Shown here piece after piece: positions 58,001 to 62,899 of a DNA stretch of 64,000 nt (its first letter is position 1; every line of letters begins with the position of its first letter). The notes under the pieces were generated by a model, which worked only from the letters and a program-made list of their open reading frames with translations, had not been told where the DNA came from and did no database searches. The position numbers and the translations under genes are program-made. The stretch spans positions 33,671,619 to 33,735,618 of the forward strand of contig CM053330.1 of NCBI GenBank assembly GCA_028583605.1, read 5' to 3'. Source of the DNA: Dastarcus helophoroides (lineage: Eukaryota; Arthropoda; Insecta; Coleoptera; Bothrideridae).

Positions 58001-59956
58001 TTCTTTCCTCTATCTCCTTCATCCTTCTTTTTTCTTTTTCTTCATTCCGCTTTCTTCCTCTTAATTTTTCTGCCTTCTTCTTTTTTTATATTTCTCCCTT
58101 TTCTGTACTTCAGGATCATGTACCGTATGCTTCTTTAATTTGTAGACCCAAAGAATAACAACAGATGGTCACGGTTGGGTAGACATGGGGAACAATCCAA
58201 TTTTTGGTACCAACAGTAACAGTTATATTACTATTGCTCCAGTGCGTGATGGTCCAGCTGGTTATTTTCGCCATGCAGTTTACGTTAACATTCCCAAGAA
58301 ACGAATCATTCCACTAACCCATGGTAAATATGAAGTTACGAAAATTCTTACATGGGACCATTCCAACGATGTTATGTAAGCTTCATCTTTCCCTTTGTCC
58401 ACTGATTACACTACGCTATGTTTGTAGTTACTTCTTAGGTATACCAGAAAATAAGCCTGGAGAACAACACCTCTACCGAGTAACATCTGTACCTCCGCGT
58501 ACTGGAGCCACCCTCCCACCGCCAGTATGTCTCACTTGCGAAGCACAAACAGCGCCGACACCATCGCCGTACTTTTTTGTGGATAACGACATCTACTTGC
58601 TCAAAACTAAACACTGGGAGGAGGAGGATGATTTAACTGTGACGACAACGCCTCCGCCTAGAAGAAAAAAGCGTAAACAAAGACAACAAATTGCGGGGGA
58701 ACCTTCGTGCCTATACCACAATGTCATCTTTAGCAGGCATTCGTCTTATTTCATATTAGAGTGCCTTGGACCGAACATCCCAAGCAGCTCTTTATACAAG
58801 ACAGCCATGCCCAAACCGCGTTTATTGTGCCACATGCAAAACAATACGGCTTTGAGGGAACGCGTTAATAAAATGGCAATGCCTCAGATTAAAACATTCC
58901 CCGTTTTGATATCGGGAGGTTACCGGACCCACGTTAGATTGCATCTTCCGCCAAGTTTACGGGAAGACGAAATAACAAAGTATCCGCTGGTACTTCAAGT
59001 TTATGGGGGACCAGGCAGTCAGCTTGTGACTGAGAGGTGGAGAGTTGATTGGAATACATATCTGGCCAGTAATAAGGATATAATCATAGCTCAAATCGAT
59101 GGACGGGGTTCAGGAGGGCAAGGGTATCAATTGTTGCACAAAGTATATTATAAGTTGGGTACAGTGGAAGTTGGTGATCAACTTGAAGTAACAGAGTAAG
59201 TGTAATTACACTTATTATAATGTATGAATACATTTTATACTTTTCTGTGATTTTCACATTATTTGATTGTAAAATAGAACTATAAATTTGGTCAAAAATC
59301 ATCACAAATTTATGTCTGGTCACAGGTTGCTTAGTAAGTTTTTGAAAATTTAGTAAACGATAACTTAGCCTAAAATAACTGTGTGTACTTGACAAGTCCT
59401 AGAGGCTCAAATTTTTTCTTAGTACTGCATTTTCAATAGTGTAAAAAGCATTTAAAAAGATTTTCAATAAAAATAGATCTAGAGCTATACTATCTCGTTA
59501 AAAATTAATTACTATTTAGGGATTGTTTGTACAGTTTTTTCAGTTGAGGGCGCAAACTGATAAGATCAAATAAGGGAATTGATGTCTGACGGTTTTTGGG
59601 CTATTGGTCCATTATCAATAAAATAACAATTATCATATGTGGGCAGTTTTTTTTTTCAAAATACTTGTAATGAGATTATACTCTGTTTTATAAGGATGAG
59701 CCTTTAAATACTGATCTAAAGTAATATATGATTTTGGTCATTTTGATATAATTAAGCCAGTTGCTAAATAAATGTAGCTTATGGCAACATTTTTATAGGT
59801 ATCTCAGGGATACTTTGCACTTCATTGATAAGAGAAGAGTTGCTGTCTGGGGCTGGAGTTATGGAGGTTTTGTAGCAGCATTGGCATTGGCTAGCCCTAA
59901 AAACGTTTTTCAGTGTGCTGTTGCAGTTGCTCCTGTAGTTAACTGGCGCTTATATG
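16062..59956 (+). CDS. DPP4/DPP6/DPP10-family type II membrane dipeptidyl peptidase, multi-exon, 3' end beyond window
   Basis: Ten exons (listed separately) splice in phase to about 743 residues. Residues 1-24 are cytoplasmic and end in the family signature [11 protein letters not shown]. Residues 25-46 form a hydrophobic signal anchor. The beta-propeller follows, with DWLYEEE at about 222-228 (the Glu motif that binds the substrate amino terminus in DPP4), then the alpha/beta-hydrolase domain with VYGGPGSQ (Tyr about 627, oxyanion-hole position), DGRGSGGQG (about 659) and GWSYGG (nucleophile Ser about 711). Vertebrate DPP6 and DPP10 are catalytically dead Kv4 channel subunits because they lost this Ser. 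Here Ser and Tyr are kept, so the product may still cleave X-Pro/X-Ala dipeptides, or combine both roles. The last 100-150 residues, with the catalytic Asp and His, are not in the window. Family assignment is secure from motifs. The DPP6/10 subgroup rests on the N-terminus. Activity is inferred. Confidence 0.93.
16668..21965. mobile_element. hAT-like non-autonomous element (5.3 kb) filled with T-rich tandem repeats
   Basis: Left end GAGGGGTCGGCAAA, right end ...ACCGACCCCTG: inverted termini of the CAGGGGTCGGCAA type seen in hAT/Charlie elements. The flanking octamers ccctagga and tcctaggg share six central bases (cctagg), fitting a worn 8-bp target duplication. Subterminal AAGAGCC/GAGCCGC motifs occur at both ends. 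No transposase was found. The interior is strongly T-skewed on the + strand with short TTTCGAAATTTT-like words and larger tandem units (separate entry). Confidence 0.72.
18690..21200. repeat. Tandem array of about 455-585-bp units inside the hAT-like element
   Basis: A segment beginning ttcttcttctctgaaaaact recurs near 18698, 19223, 19678, 20132, 20590 and 21178. The 19223 and 19678 units are nearly identical over hundreds of bases, including the block from aaactttgattttttttaaa to the gccc-containing stretch, which indicates recent local duplication. The Phe-rich open frames here are by-products of the repeat. Confidence 0.8.
21966..22127. other. Unique spacer between hAT-like element and solo LTR
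   Basis: Moderately complex intron 1 DNA. Nothing recognisable. Confidence 0.5.
22132..22486 (-). mobile_element. Solo LTR (355 bp), same family
   Basis: Ends TGTTACG...CGTTACA with a perfect 4-bp duplication atat on both sides (22128-22131 and 22487-22490). Minus-strand TATA box (actatataaggc), AATAAAG signal and a gcggccgc site shared with the other copy. No internal retroviral-type genes lie next to it. Confidence 0.75.
22491..23550. other. Unique intron DNA, no feature recognised
   Basis: Higher complexity than the surrounding repeats. No open frame or RNA gene was recognised. Confidence 0.5.
23574..24130 (+). pseudogene. Decayed hamlet/EVI1 (PRDM3/16)-like C2H2 zinc-finger copy
   Basis: Three consecutive C2H2 fingers are readable across frames: [17 protein letters not shown], then [16 protein letters not shown], then [26 protein letters not shown]. 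This is the distinctive second finger cluster of EVI1/PRDM16 and Drosophila hamlet, transcription factors of neural and stem-cell fate. Downstream, [12 protein letters not shown] also matches the acidic region after these fingers. Damage: a zinc-ligand Cys of the first finger is Tyr (KFYG), two bases are lost around 23692, in-frame stops follow, and a 7-A run shifts the frame back near 23720. The continuous part (23744-24055) ends in a stop. No introns are seen, so a processed copy or an old duplicate fragment is likely. It lies inside intron 1 of the DPP-like gene. Confidence 0.75.
25198..25373. repeat. Foldback repeat, family A
   Basis: Arms caactcttgtcttctgaaac ... caaaggttgctctaa and agcaacctttgttgtgttgt ... 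gggacaagatttgtat, then the outer arm ggaccagtcggtttcac. The centre is reduced to gtaacctagagc. Paralogous with 26613-26790 inside a larger duplication. Confidence 0.8.
26613..26790. repeat. Foldback repeat, family A
   Basis: Arms cacaaatcttgtcccctgaa ... ggttgctctaagc and agcaacctttgttgtgttgt ... ggggacaagatttgcat, plus outer arm ggaccagtccgtttcac. Confidence 0.8.
27885..28025. repeat. Short tandem cluster of AGGTCACGT(G/T)AGCTCA with a perfect 36-bp palindrome
   Basis: About 20-bp units: aaggtcacgtgaactcaagg, then ctcacgttagctcgag, ggtcacgtgagctcaagg, ccaaggtcacgttagctca, aatcacgtaag. A perfect palindrome spans 27905-27940 (centre ttgagctcaa, arm ggacacatagggg). The units contain CACGTG (E-box) and AGGTCA / CCAAGGTCA (nuclear-receptor half-site forms). 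Confidence 0.8.
28085..28370. mobile_element. Foldback MITE-like inverted repeat
   Basis: Left half (ctccacaaaaaaaattg ... gggggtcagtgagcaaataatcgagaaaacccc) mirrors right half (gggtttttctcgattatttgttcattgaccccc ... acaagtgatgtgtac-type complement ... tttttgtgga). The outer arms are diverged and the inner arms about 90% complementary. It has no coding capacity and is flanked by at-rich taattaat sequence. Confidence 0.75.
30030..31060. other. Unique intron DNA, no feature recognised
   Basis: More complex than neighbours. Contains scattered stops in all frames, and no RNA gene was recognised. Confidence 0.45.
31065..31186. repeat. Family A repeat, degenerate
   Basis: Outer arm tggaactgattagtccttcg, inner acaaatcttgtctcctgaaa, then ttgtttcaggggatttgtat as a short mirrored arm. 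Confidence 0.65.
31525..31745. repeat. Foldback repeat, family A, with central hairpin
   Basis: Left arm tggtagaacggactggtcct ... aagaaagatttaaaaac ... ctctaaggcgtttcgatagc; centre caagctatcatcttcagaga; right arm ctatcgaaacgcgttagagc ... tttcaggggacaagat. Confidence 0.82.
31750..34258. repeat. A-skewed filler with internal repeats
   Basis: Words such as aaaagtcgaaattttc dominate. Blocks recur, for example ctttaaaatc(a/g)aatttagtta (32408, 33133) and taaaagtcaaatttactgc with aaaacctcgaaaaa (32940, 33590, 33950), i.e. a diverged tandem series of roughly 350-700 bp. No gene. Confidence 0.65.
34259..35018. repeat. Tandem duplication unit 1 (about 760 bp) carrying a family A palindrome
   Basis: Begins gtgtaaaattttcgaaacga and includes the family A palindrome at 34335-34590 (arms gcgtttcgacagcc / ggctgtcgaaacgcg around tctctctgaagatgataac). 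The next 760 bases repeat it with only a few differences by eye, so the duplication is young. Confidence 0.88.
35019..35790. repeat. Tandem duplication unit 2
   Basis: Near-identical copy of 34259-35018, again starting gtgtaaaattttcgaaacga, with the palindrome at 35095-35350. It ends where the sequence passes into an inverted copy of its own last part. Confidence 0.88.
35690..35865. repeat. Inverted repeat, family B
   Basis: Left arm tttctacgacccagtttgga ... attgacaatattctaaaaca; right arm tcaaatattgtcaacattca ... tttccaaactgggtcgaaga is its complement. Related single arms lie at 970-1050 and 34930-35000. The flank tttccgacaaataagagtcc with accatgaagaataaa also occurs near 1094, so the element has a conserved outer part. 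Confidence 0.75.
35866..37258. other. AT-rich filler, no gene
   Basis: Contains an imperfect inverted pair, gcaaacaaatttctcgagtt ... tcaaactcaaaacctgaaag against gattgagtttgaaattttt ... aacccaagaaatttttttac (36015-36125). Otherwise degenerate repeats. Confidence 0.5.
37279..37313 (-). pseudogene. mariner transposase, 3' part cut off by LTR insertion
   Basis: Minus-strand reading gives [10 protein letters not shown], the block that directly follows SPCDY in mariner transposases. It lies on the far side of the LTR at 37314-37673. Homology fades just after this block. Confidence 0.8.
37314..37673 (-). mobile_element. Solo LTR (360 bp) inserted in the mariner
   Basis: Ends TGTTACG...CGTTACA, flanked by acat/atat (4-bp target duplication with one change). 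It is about 75-80% similar by eye to 22132-22486. On the minus strand it shows a TATA-like ctataaaag, an initiator-like AGTCAG region and AATAAAG, the order U3-R-U5. No internal gag/pol is present on either side, so it is a solo LTR of a gypsy-like or other LTR retroelement. Confidence 0.72.
37674..38169 (-). pseudogene. mariner transposase, internally deleted, 5' part
   Basis: Read on the minus strand from 38169: [19 protein letters not shown] and GVKPAEI (N-terminal helix-turn-helix), then in another frame VYKWHRK and [18 protein letters not shown] (linker). The later part (37906 down to 37674) reads [11 protein letters not shown] ... [13 protein letters not shown], the second and third catalytic Asp of the mariner D,D34D set. 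The first catalytic Asp region is deleted, and stops and frameshifts are present, so it cannot encode a working transposase. Its 3' part continues beyond a solo LTR. Confidence 0.88.
38170..38630. other. Mariner flank and end of intron 1
   Basis: 38170-38330 may be the untranslated 5' side of the mariner. The remainder is AT-rich and ends in the polypyrimidine/AG acceptor of exon 2. Confidence 0.4.
38634..38847 (+). CDS. DPP-like gene, exon 2 (membrane anchor)
   Basis: Acceptor tttgtttcag before 38634 and donor gtaaaa at 38848; enters in phase 0 and leaves in phase 1. Encodes residues 11-81: [14 protein letters not shown], about 22 hydrophobic residues ([11 protein letters not shown]...), then the start of the extracellular part ([18 protein letters not shown]). 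An in-frame ATG at 38595 belongs to read-through of the intron and is not the start. Confidence 0.93.
38905..38999 (+). CDS. DPP-like gene, exon 3
   Basis: Separated from exon 2 by a 57-base intron (ttttccag before 38905; donor gtgagt at 39000). Phase 1 in, phase 0 out. Encodes [20 protein letters not shown]..., the first propeller blade; W-I-S-D-x-E-F is typical of the DPP4 family. Contains potential N-glycosylation sites (NLT, NHT). Confidence 0.92.
40545..41120. repeat. Internal tandem duplication of about 290 bp
   Basis: The stretch from tgcaaactgttgatccttta through gcgaaattttacctttgc-like sequence occurs twice, near 40549-40818 and 40838-41116, almost identical. It is a recent local duplication in the T-rich left half of the hAT-like element. 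Confidence 0.8.
42130..42555 (+). mobile_element. Non-autonomous Helitron (426 bp)
   Basis: Begins TCTATATAAATAAAAC and ends GAAGTTCGCCAGGGCCAGCTAG, with host A before and host T after, the standard Helitron AT insertion rule. No inverted repeats or target duplication. The start (TATAAATAAAAC...GGTTACACTATTTATAACTC) and the CTAG end are typical of arthropod Helitrons. No RepHel protein is encoded. Confidence 0.78.
43621..43740. repeat. Fragment with repeated TTCGTTATA words
   Basis: ttgttcgttataagcggtcg, ttcattatatgcggagttcg and ttatatccgagg are three related words spaced by about 18 bases. They resemble the terminal repeats of pogo-like DNA transposons (ATATAACGAA-type), but no partner was found. 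Confidence 0.35.
44201..44724. repeat. Direct repeat pair next to exon 4
   Basis: gtcttctggg(g/a)actttc through ctacctatgattcactata to ttctacttgcat occurs at 44201-44340 and 44565-44724. Between them lies cttacttgtcggaacatttg and ttggttcgaatct (B-box-like, 44513). Spacing is about 364 bp. It could be a short tandem or SINE-derived element. Confidence 0.6.
44780..44907 (+). CDS. DPP-like gene, exon 4
   Basis: Acceptor ttgttacag before 44780, donor gtaagt at 44908; phase 0 in, phase 2 out. Encodes [19 protein letters not shown] followed by [12 protein letters not shown], matching the S-x-D-x-x-Y-x-L-x-x-x-N-V propeller blade of DPP6/10. The intron before it is enlarged by a 4.5-kb hAT-like insertion. 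Confidence 0.92.
45177..48240. mobile_element. hAT-like element end with A-rich interior, inverse orientation to the 16668 element
   Basis: Starts CAGGGGTTGGCAAACTGCGGCTCGCG and continues CATGCGGCTCTTT...GCGGCTCTTTAAATTCCCCT, the reverse complement of the right end at about 21890-21965. The interior (45380-48240) is A-rich on + with GAAATTTC words, the complement of the T-rich fill of the first element. It includes a roughly 510-bp direct duplication (the 46080-46560 region repeats at 46590-47070). No matching right terminus was found; it may be truncated near the LINE at 48430. Confidence 0.6.
48430..50590 (+). mobile_element. 5'-truncated non-LTR retrotransposon (LINE) with endonuclease/RT remnants
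   Basis: Fragments in several frames: a linker with [20 protein letters not shown] (48610-48957), an RT N-part with [33 protein letters not shown] and [11 protein letters not shown] (48981-49511), [11 protein letters not shown] (about 49553), [20 protein letters not shown] and YADDVVLIS (49701-49961), and a C-terminal [12 protein letters not shown] tail (about 50470-50500). YADD is the polymerase catalytic motif. The D of the first RT motif (FVDLTPAF, usually xxAFD) is altered. Stops at 49509, 49962 and elsewhere, plus frameshifts, mark it as dead. It ends in a (GAA)n-like tail. The set resembles the arthropod 'endonuclease-reverse transcriptase' LINEs; the exact clade was not resolved. Confidence 0.87.
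50591..52900. other. AT-rich intron DNA with a short local repeat
   Basis: No gene. At 52370-52570 a unit of about 60-75 bp (cccgaatttttga(g/c)tt, gattttgatattt, cacctttttctcgaattttc) is repeated three times, giving artificial Phe-rich frames. Confidence 0.6.
52905..53609 (+). mobile_element. Probable non-autonomous Helitron
   Basis: The 3' end reads TTCACGGATGAAATCC...AATAGCTAG followed by T, the usual arthropod Helitron terminus. The 5' region contains TGTGTTTATCCGCCTGTTTG and GGCTCAATTACTAAAGCGAT, typical of Helitron starts (GTTTGTCTGTTTG...). The exact left end is uncertain by about 20 bases. No protein is encoded. Confidence 0.65.
54110..54490 (-). mobile_element. CR1/jockey-type LINE, C-terminal fragment
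   Basis: Minus-strand readings: [56 protein letters not shown], then in another frame [13 protein letters not shown] and [18 protein letters not shown]. This is the conserved tail after the reverse-transcriptase domain of CR1/jockey-type LINEs (LDSIQRRA, SLEHRR, FYRYY, LPxxxFPxxYNLxxFK). The frame changes once around 54240-54290. No RT core is present, so only a fragment remains. Confidence 0.8.
54807..55018 (+). CDS. DPP-like gene, exon 5
   Basis: Acceptor gttttag before 54807, donor gtaaaa at 55019; phase 2 in, phase 1 out. Encodes [22 protein letters not shown] and ends at PDWLYE; the following two Glu come from exon 6, so the exon border cuts through the DPP Glu motif. Confidence 0.94.
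55019..55596. other. Intron 5 of the DPP-like gene
   Basis: AT-rich, ends in cgttttcttttag. No other feature is seen. Confidence 0.6.
55597..55867 (+). CDS. DPP-like gene, exon 6
   Basis: Acceptor cttttag before 55597, donor gtaagt at 55868; phase 1 in, phase 2 out. Begins with the last two Glu of the Glu motif, then [27 protein letters not shown] and the VMPP region; all are propeller landmarks of DPP4/6/10. Confidence 0.94.
55948..56071 (+). CDS. DPP-like gene, exon 7
   Basis: Acceptor tttttag before 55948, donor gtaagt at 56072; phase 2 in, phase 0 out. Encodes [19 protein letters not shown] followed by [17 protein letters not shown]-x-Q-N is the family signature of this blade. Too short to appear as a clear open frame by length alone. 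Confidence 0.92.
56105..58115. repeat. 2-kb polypyrimidine (CTTCC/TTCTTC) satellite in intron 7
   Basis: Almost every base on the + strand is C or T. Long-range order exists: a block ctacttcgttttccttactc ... catc ... ccttccgtcctcttcc occurs near 56215, 56704 and 57187, giving higher-order units of about 485 bp. Frames read Phe/Ser/Leu on + and Lys/Glu/Arg/Gly on -, which are artefacts. The exon 8 acceptor lies about 30 bases downstream. Confidence 0.92.
58146..58375 (+). CDS. DPP-like gene, exon 8
   Basis: Acceptor ttaatttgtag before 58146, donor gtaagc at 58376; phase 0 in, phase 2 out. Encodes [43 protein letters not shown]. It starts about 35 bases after the end of a 2-kb polypyrimidine repeat. 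A closer-to-repeat acceptor (cttcag) is rejected because the reading frame then meets stops. Confidence 0.92.
58428..59195 (+). CDS. DPP-like gene, exon 9 (end of propeller, start of hydrolase domain)
   Basis: Separated by a 52-base intron; acceptor gtttgtag, donor gtaagt at 59196; phase 2 in, phase 2 out. Encodes [19 protein letters not shown] and a CLTC motif (about 469-472), then about 56 extra residues that are acidic (WEEEDD), Thr/Pro-rich and very basic ([10 protein letters not shown]) before the next Cys, and then the hydrolase domain to DGRGSGGQG. The insert has no counterpart in vertebrate DPP6/DPP4 and is probably an exposed loop. It stays in frame and has no GT/AG pair that would remove it neatly. 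Confidence 0.94.
59799..59956 (+). CDS. DPP-like gene, exon 10 (catalytic serine)
   Basis: Acceptor tttttatag before 59799, donor gtaaga at 59957; phase 2 in, phase 1 out. Encodes [17 protein letters not shown], then the nucleophile elbow GWSYGG and [11 protein letters not shown]. The next expected coding segment (a Y-T-E-R-Y/F-M-G type block) was not found in the remaining 4 kb, so the gene runs off the right edge. Confidence 0.94.
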
Positions 59957-60163
59957 GTAAGATTTCTTTTTATTATTATTAGGCATTTACATTTAACAAT
60001 TAATTAATACCTTTGCGGTCAGAACCACAAGATTTGCAAAATTGTTGGGGATCCTAAGTTAACCTATTACCAATATGCAGATTTCGACTTTTATATTTTC
60101 TATATAAAATCAATTCAGATATTCTCTTTATTTTCTTTGCGAAGTATTAGTATTTCTATTTTT
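59957..60163. other. Start of intron 10, no feature seen
   Basis: AT-rich sequence after the exon 10 donor. Confidence 0.5.
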
Positions 60164-60450
60164 TTTTATTGGCTTTTTCTTTGCCAGTTACTCCTTCCAC
60201 AATTCTAAATTTTCACTAACCTTCTGTTAGGGATTGGCAATCTGTTATAGATTGCCCCAAACAGCGATTGCGTTGGAAATGTTAAGATAGTTTTAAGTGT
60301 CTTTTCAGTGTTAAGTCACAAACAGTGATTAACAAACCAATATTCAACGCTGCTTGGGACAATCTATAAGAAATTGCCAATCCTTAACATAAGGTTATTA
60401 AAAATTTAAAATTGTGAAAGGAGTAATTGTCGAAGAAAAGTCCAATAAAA
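60164..60450. mobile_element. Large imperfect palindrome, MITE-like
   Basis: The left arm (tttattggctttttctttgc ... agttactccttccacaatt ... taggg attggcaatctgttatagat tgccccaaacagcg) pairs with the right arm over about 115-120 bases. The best-conserved part is ggattggcaat / attgccaatcc and cagcg / cgctg. The loop is about 60 bases around 60300. No coding capacity. Confidence 0.8.
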
Positions 60451-60459
60451 CTGGTGTAA

Positions 60460-62310
60460 AAATGGAATGATGATCGTTCGTTAAAAATATAGACGAGATT
60501 AATTTGAAAATATGTTCTAGGTAATTTATTTTATAATCCATAAAGTGGAAACAAAGCATGGAATCAACTGTTCCAGTTGATCACATTACTTTTCCCAAAA
60601 CGAAAGTTTTCATGTTATCAAAATAGTTTGTTACTTGCTGATATTGAAGTTCTCATTCCTGCTTCCATCGCATAATGGTTATTATCATTTTCCAAAACAT
60701 CTGAATTCTGCACATACGATGTGTTTATCTTTGAGATTTCAAAAAATCAATGAGCTTTTGGATGAATTTTCTCGATTATATCCAACTTAAAAGTCACTGA
60801 TATTATTTTAAATATACCTGCTTAGCTTAATTTGTTGTGCAGTTTCTTTTGGGCCGAATTTTTAATTATGAAATCTGTACAAAATTTGAATGTATTAAAA
60901 AATATTCTTAAATATTTCTATCAAAAATGTCAAATTCAAATTTAAAATCTACCTAATAAAACTCCAAACGCTGGCTGACAAGCAACATACGCCTAATCTG
61001 ATGAGTTAGAAGCCTGAACTTGTAGGTGAGCACTAAGAAGGAATTTTTCAAAATTCAACCCGCAAGTGGATGAAAACGTACATCAAATTTTACTTATGTA
61101 CAATCAATCAATTTCCAAACTGCACCATCTCAAAAATAACACAATAATTTAAATGGTAAATGATTATATCTGAAGTTGTTTATCAACGTTAGAAGCATGG
61201 TTTACGAAAAGTCGAATGGTTCCTGAGATGCTGCCATTTGTCGATGAAAATTCTCATCGGACAGACGCCTAATGTTGAAATGAAAGTTCAAATTTAGATA
61301 AAAACCTAAACACTCATTAAAACACTTTAGCTTTCAACATTTAAGAAAATCTTTGACATTTATTTGACTTTAGAATCGAAATTTTAAGAAAAAAGACGAA
61401 ATTTTTGGTTTAAATATTTTTCTATAAAATCAGTCAGTACTTCCATGGCAAGATGTTGAATTTGTGGAGAGTTAGGAAAAATTTAACAATAATAAACATT
61501 AAATCGAAAATATTGGGAAAAAAAGATAGAAATTTCGAGTAAAACCTAGACATATGTAAAAAAATCGAGTTATTTAGATTTTAAATTTCTAGTTTAAGTC
61601 GACATTTTGAAATAAAAGGCCATATTTTAATGAAACTGGATATCAATTTTAAAAATGAAACTTTTAATACGAAATTTTCAGAAAAATTTAACTTTTAACA
61701 TAAAAAAAACGAAAAAGTAAAAATTTTCCGTTTAAAGTGAAAAATTTTAGAAAAAAACTAAACCCTCTCGAATTTTTAAAACAAAAGTTCTAAGATTTTA
61801 CCTGAAATAAAAGTTCAAATTTCCATAAAAACTAGAAATTCATTAAATTGTCCACATAAACCCAAAACTTCGTTTTTTTTTTTCAAGAGATTTTAGATTT
61901 AACATTTCTGAGTTGTCGAAATTTGGTTTTTTTCTTTAACTTAAGATTTTACTTTTTTCCCGAAATGTTGCCTTTAACTGGAAATATTGTCCTTTTGAAG
62001 AGATTTGTAATTTTTTTGCTAGGAAAGTTCACCCTTTTTTTTTAAATTCGGTTTACATTTTCAACTTTTCCATTTTTAAACAAATTTTTCAACTCGTTGT
62101 TGGACTTAAAAGTTCGATTTGTGATATTTAAATTTTTGTTTTTCACCAACTTAAATTTCTAAATTTCTTTTTTCCATATTTAAAATTTCAACTTTTCTAA
62201 ATTTATTTTTTATAAATTTCAACTTTCGTTCGTTTTGACCTCGAAATATTTATCTTTTTTTTTCTAACATGTCACCTTTAAACCCTAATTGTTGAGAAAA
62301 TGATTTCAAA
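60460..62310. other. AT-rich DNA, no exon recognised
   Basis: Searched by eye for the next DPP block after the catalytic Ser; none found. The later half is degenerate aaatttc-type repeat. Confidence 0.5.
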
Positions 62311-62317
62311 TATTATC

Positions 62318-62600
62318 AGTGGCAAGCAGGGCAACCGCCCGGGGCCTCGCTCTTGTAGGGGGCCTCGCGCACTCGCGCAATAGCACGAATTCTATTGTTC
62401 ATTTGAATTTCGAGCCTTAACCGCGCATTATAAAACTGGACTCGATGCTCCCTTGCGTGGTAATTATCGCGCTGATATCTGTCCCATTCGCTCCAATGAA
62501 TGTTTCTTTCCTTCCCTTTCACATTGACGAAATTTCGTACCAGTGCCACAAGTGCTGCCAACTGCACGGGCTAAACAAAATCTGATAGTACTCCATTTTC
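62318..62600. repeat. GC-rich repeat end (CAGTGGCAAGCAGGGC...)
   Basis: Starts cagtggcaagcagggcaacc gcccggggcctcgc, with a second cctcgcgcactcgcgc. The CAGTGG start resembles the 39114 hAT-like terminus. A minus-strand frame of 83 codons (62567-62316) ends inside this end sequence, includes HWSEWDRYQRDNYHAREHR and matches nothing I recognise. No second terminus was seen. Confidence 0.4.
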
Positions 62601-62770
62601 TTCGTGTTTACGATTCGGGGAATTCCCGTGTTTCATTTCAGCTGTCAACTATCGTCGTATTATGCTTTTATATTAGAGCAGTCGTCATCATTTCTAAATC
62701 CCTGATCCTTTTAAGACATTAATGCACCTTATTTATTATGATTAATAGTTTGTTATCTTTGTGTTTAAAA

Positions 62771-62853
62771 ATTGAAGGACAAAACTTGTCCCCTGAAGCC
62801 AAGGATTTTTTTGAAGATACCCAAGGACCAGTCCGTTCCAATAAACAATTTTA
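62771..62853. repeat. Family A repeat, deletion copy
   Basis: aaaacttgtcccctgaagcc joins directly to gaagatacccaaggaccagt and ccgttcca; the middle of the palindrome is missing. Confidence 0.65.
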
Positions 62854-62899
62854 AAAGTCCAAATATATTTATTTATGACTTTGCATTTCTAGTCAAGCA

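Noticed and set aside
58110..58145. Alternative start of exon 8 after ctgtacttcag
   Set aside because: The added bases (gatcatgtaccg...) run into stops in the frame needed to join exon 7; the acceptor at 58145 keeps phase 0.
56175..58158. Long Ser/Phe/Leu frames on + and Lys/Glu/Arg/Gly frames on -
   Set aside because: Forced by the polypyrimidine satellite, which contains few stop codons in any frame.
62316..62567. 83-codon minus-strand ORF as a gene
   Set aside because: Its end lies within a GC-rich repeat terminus and no family is recognised; listed only as part of the repeat.
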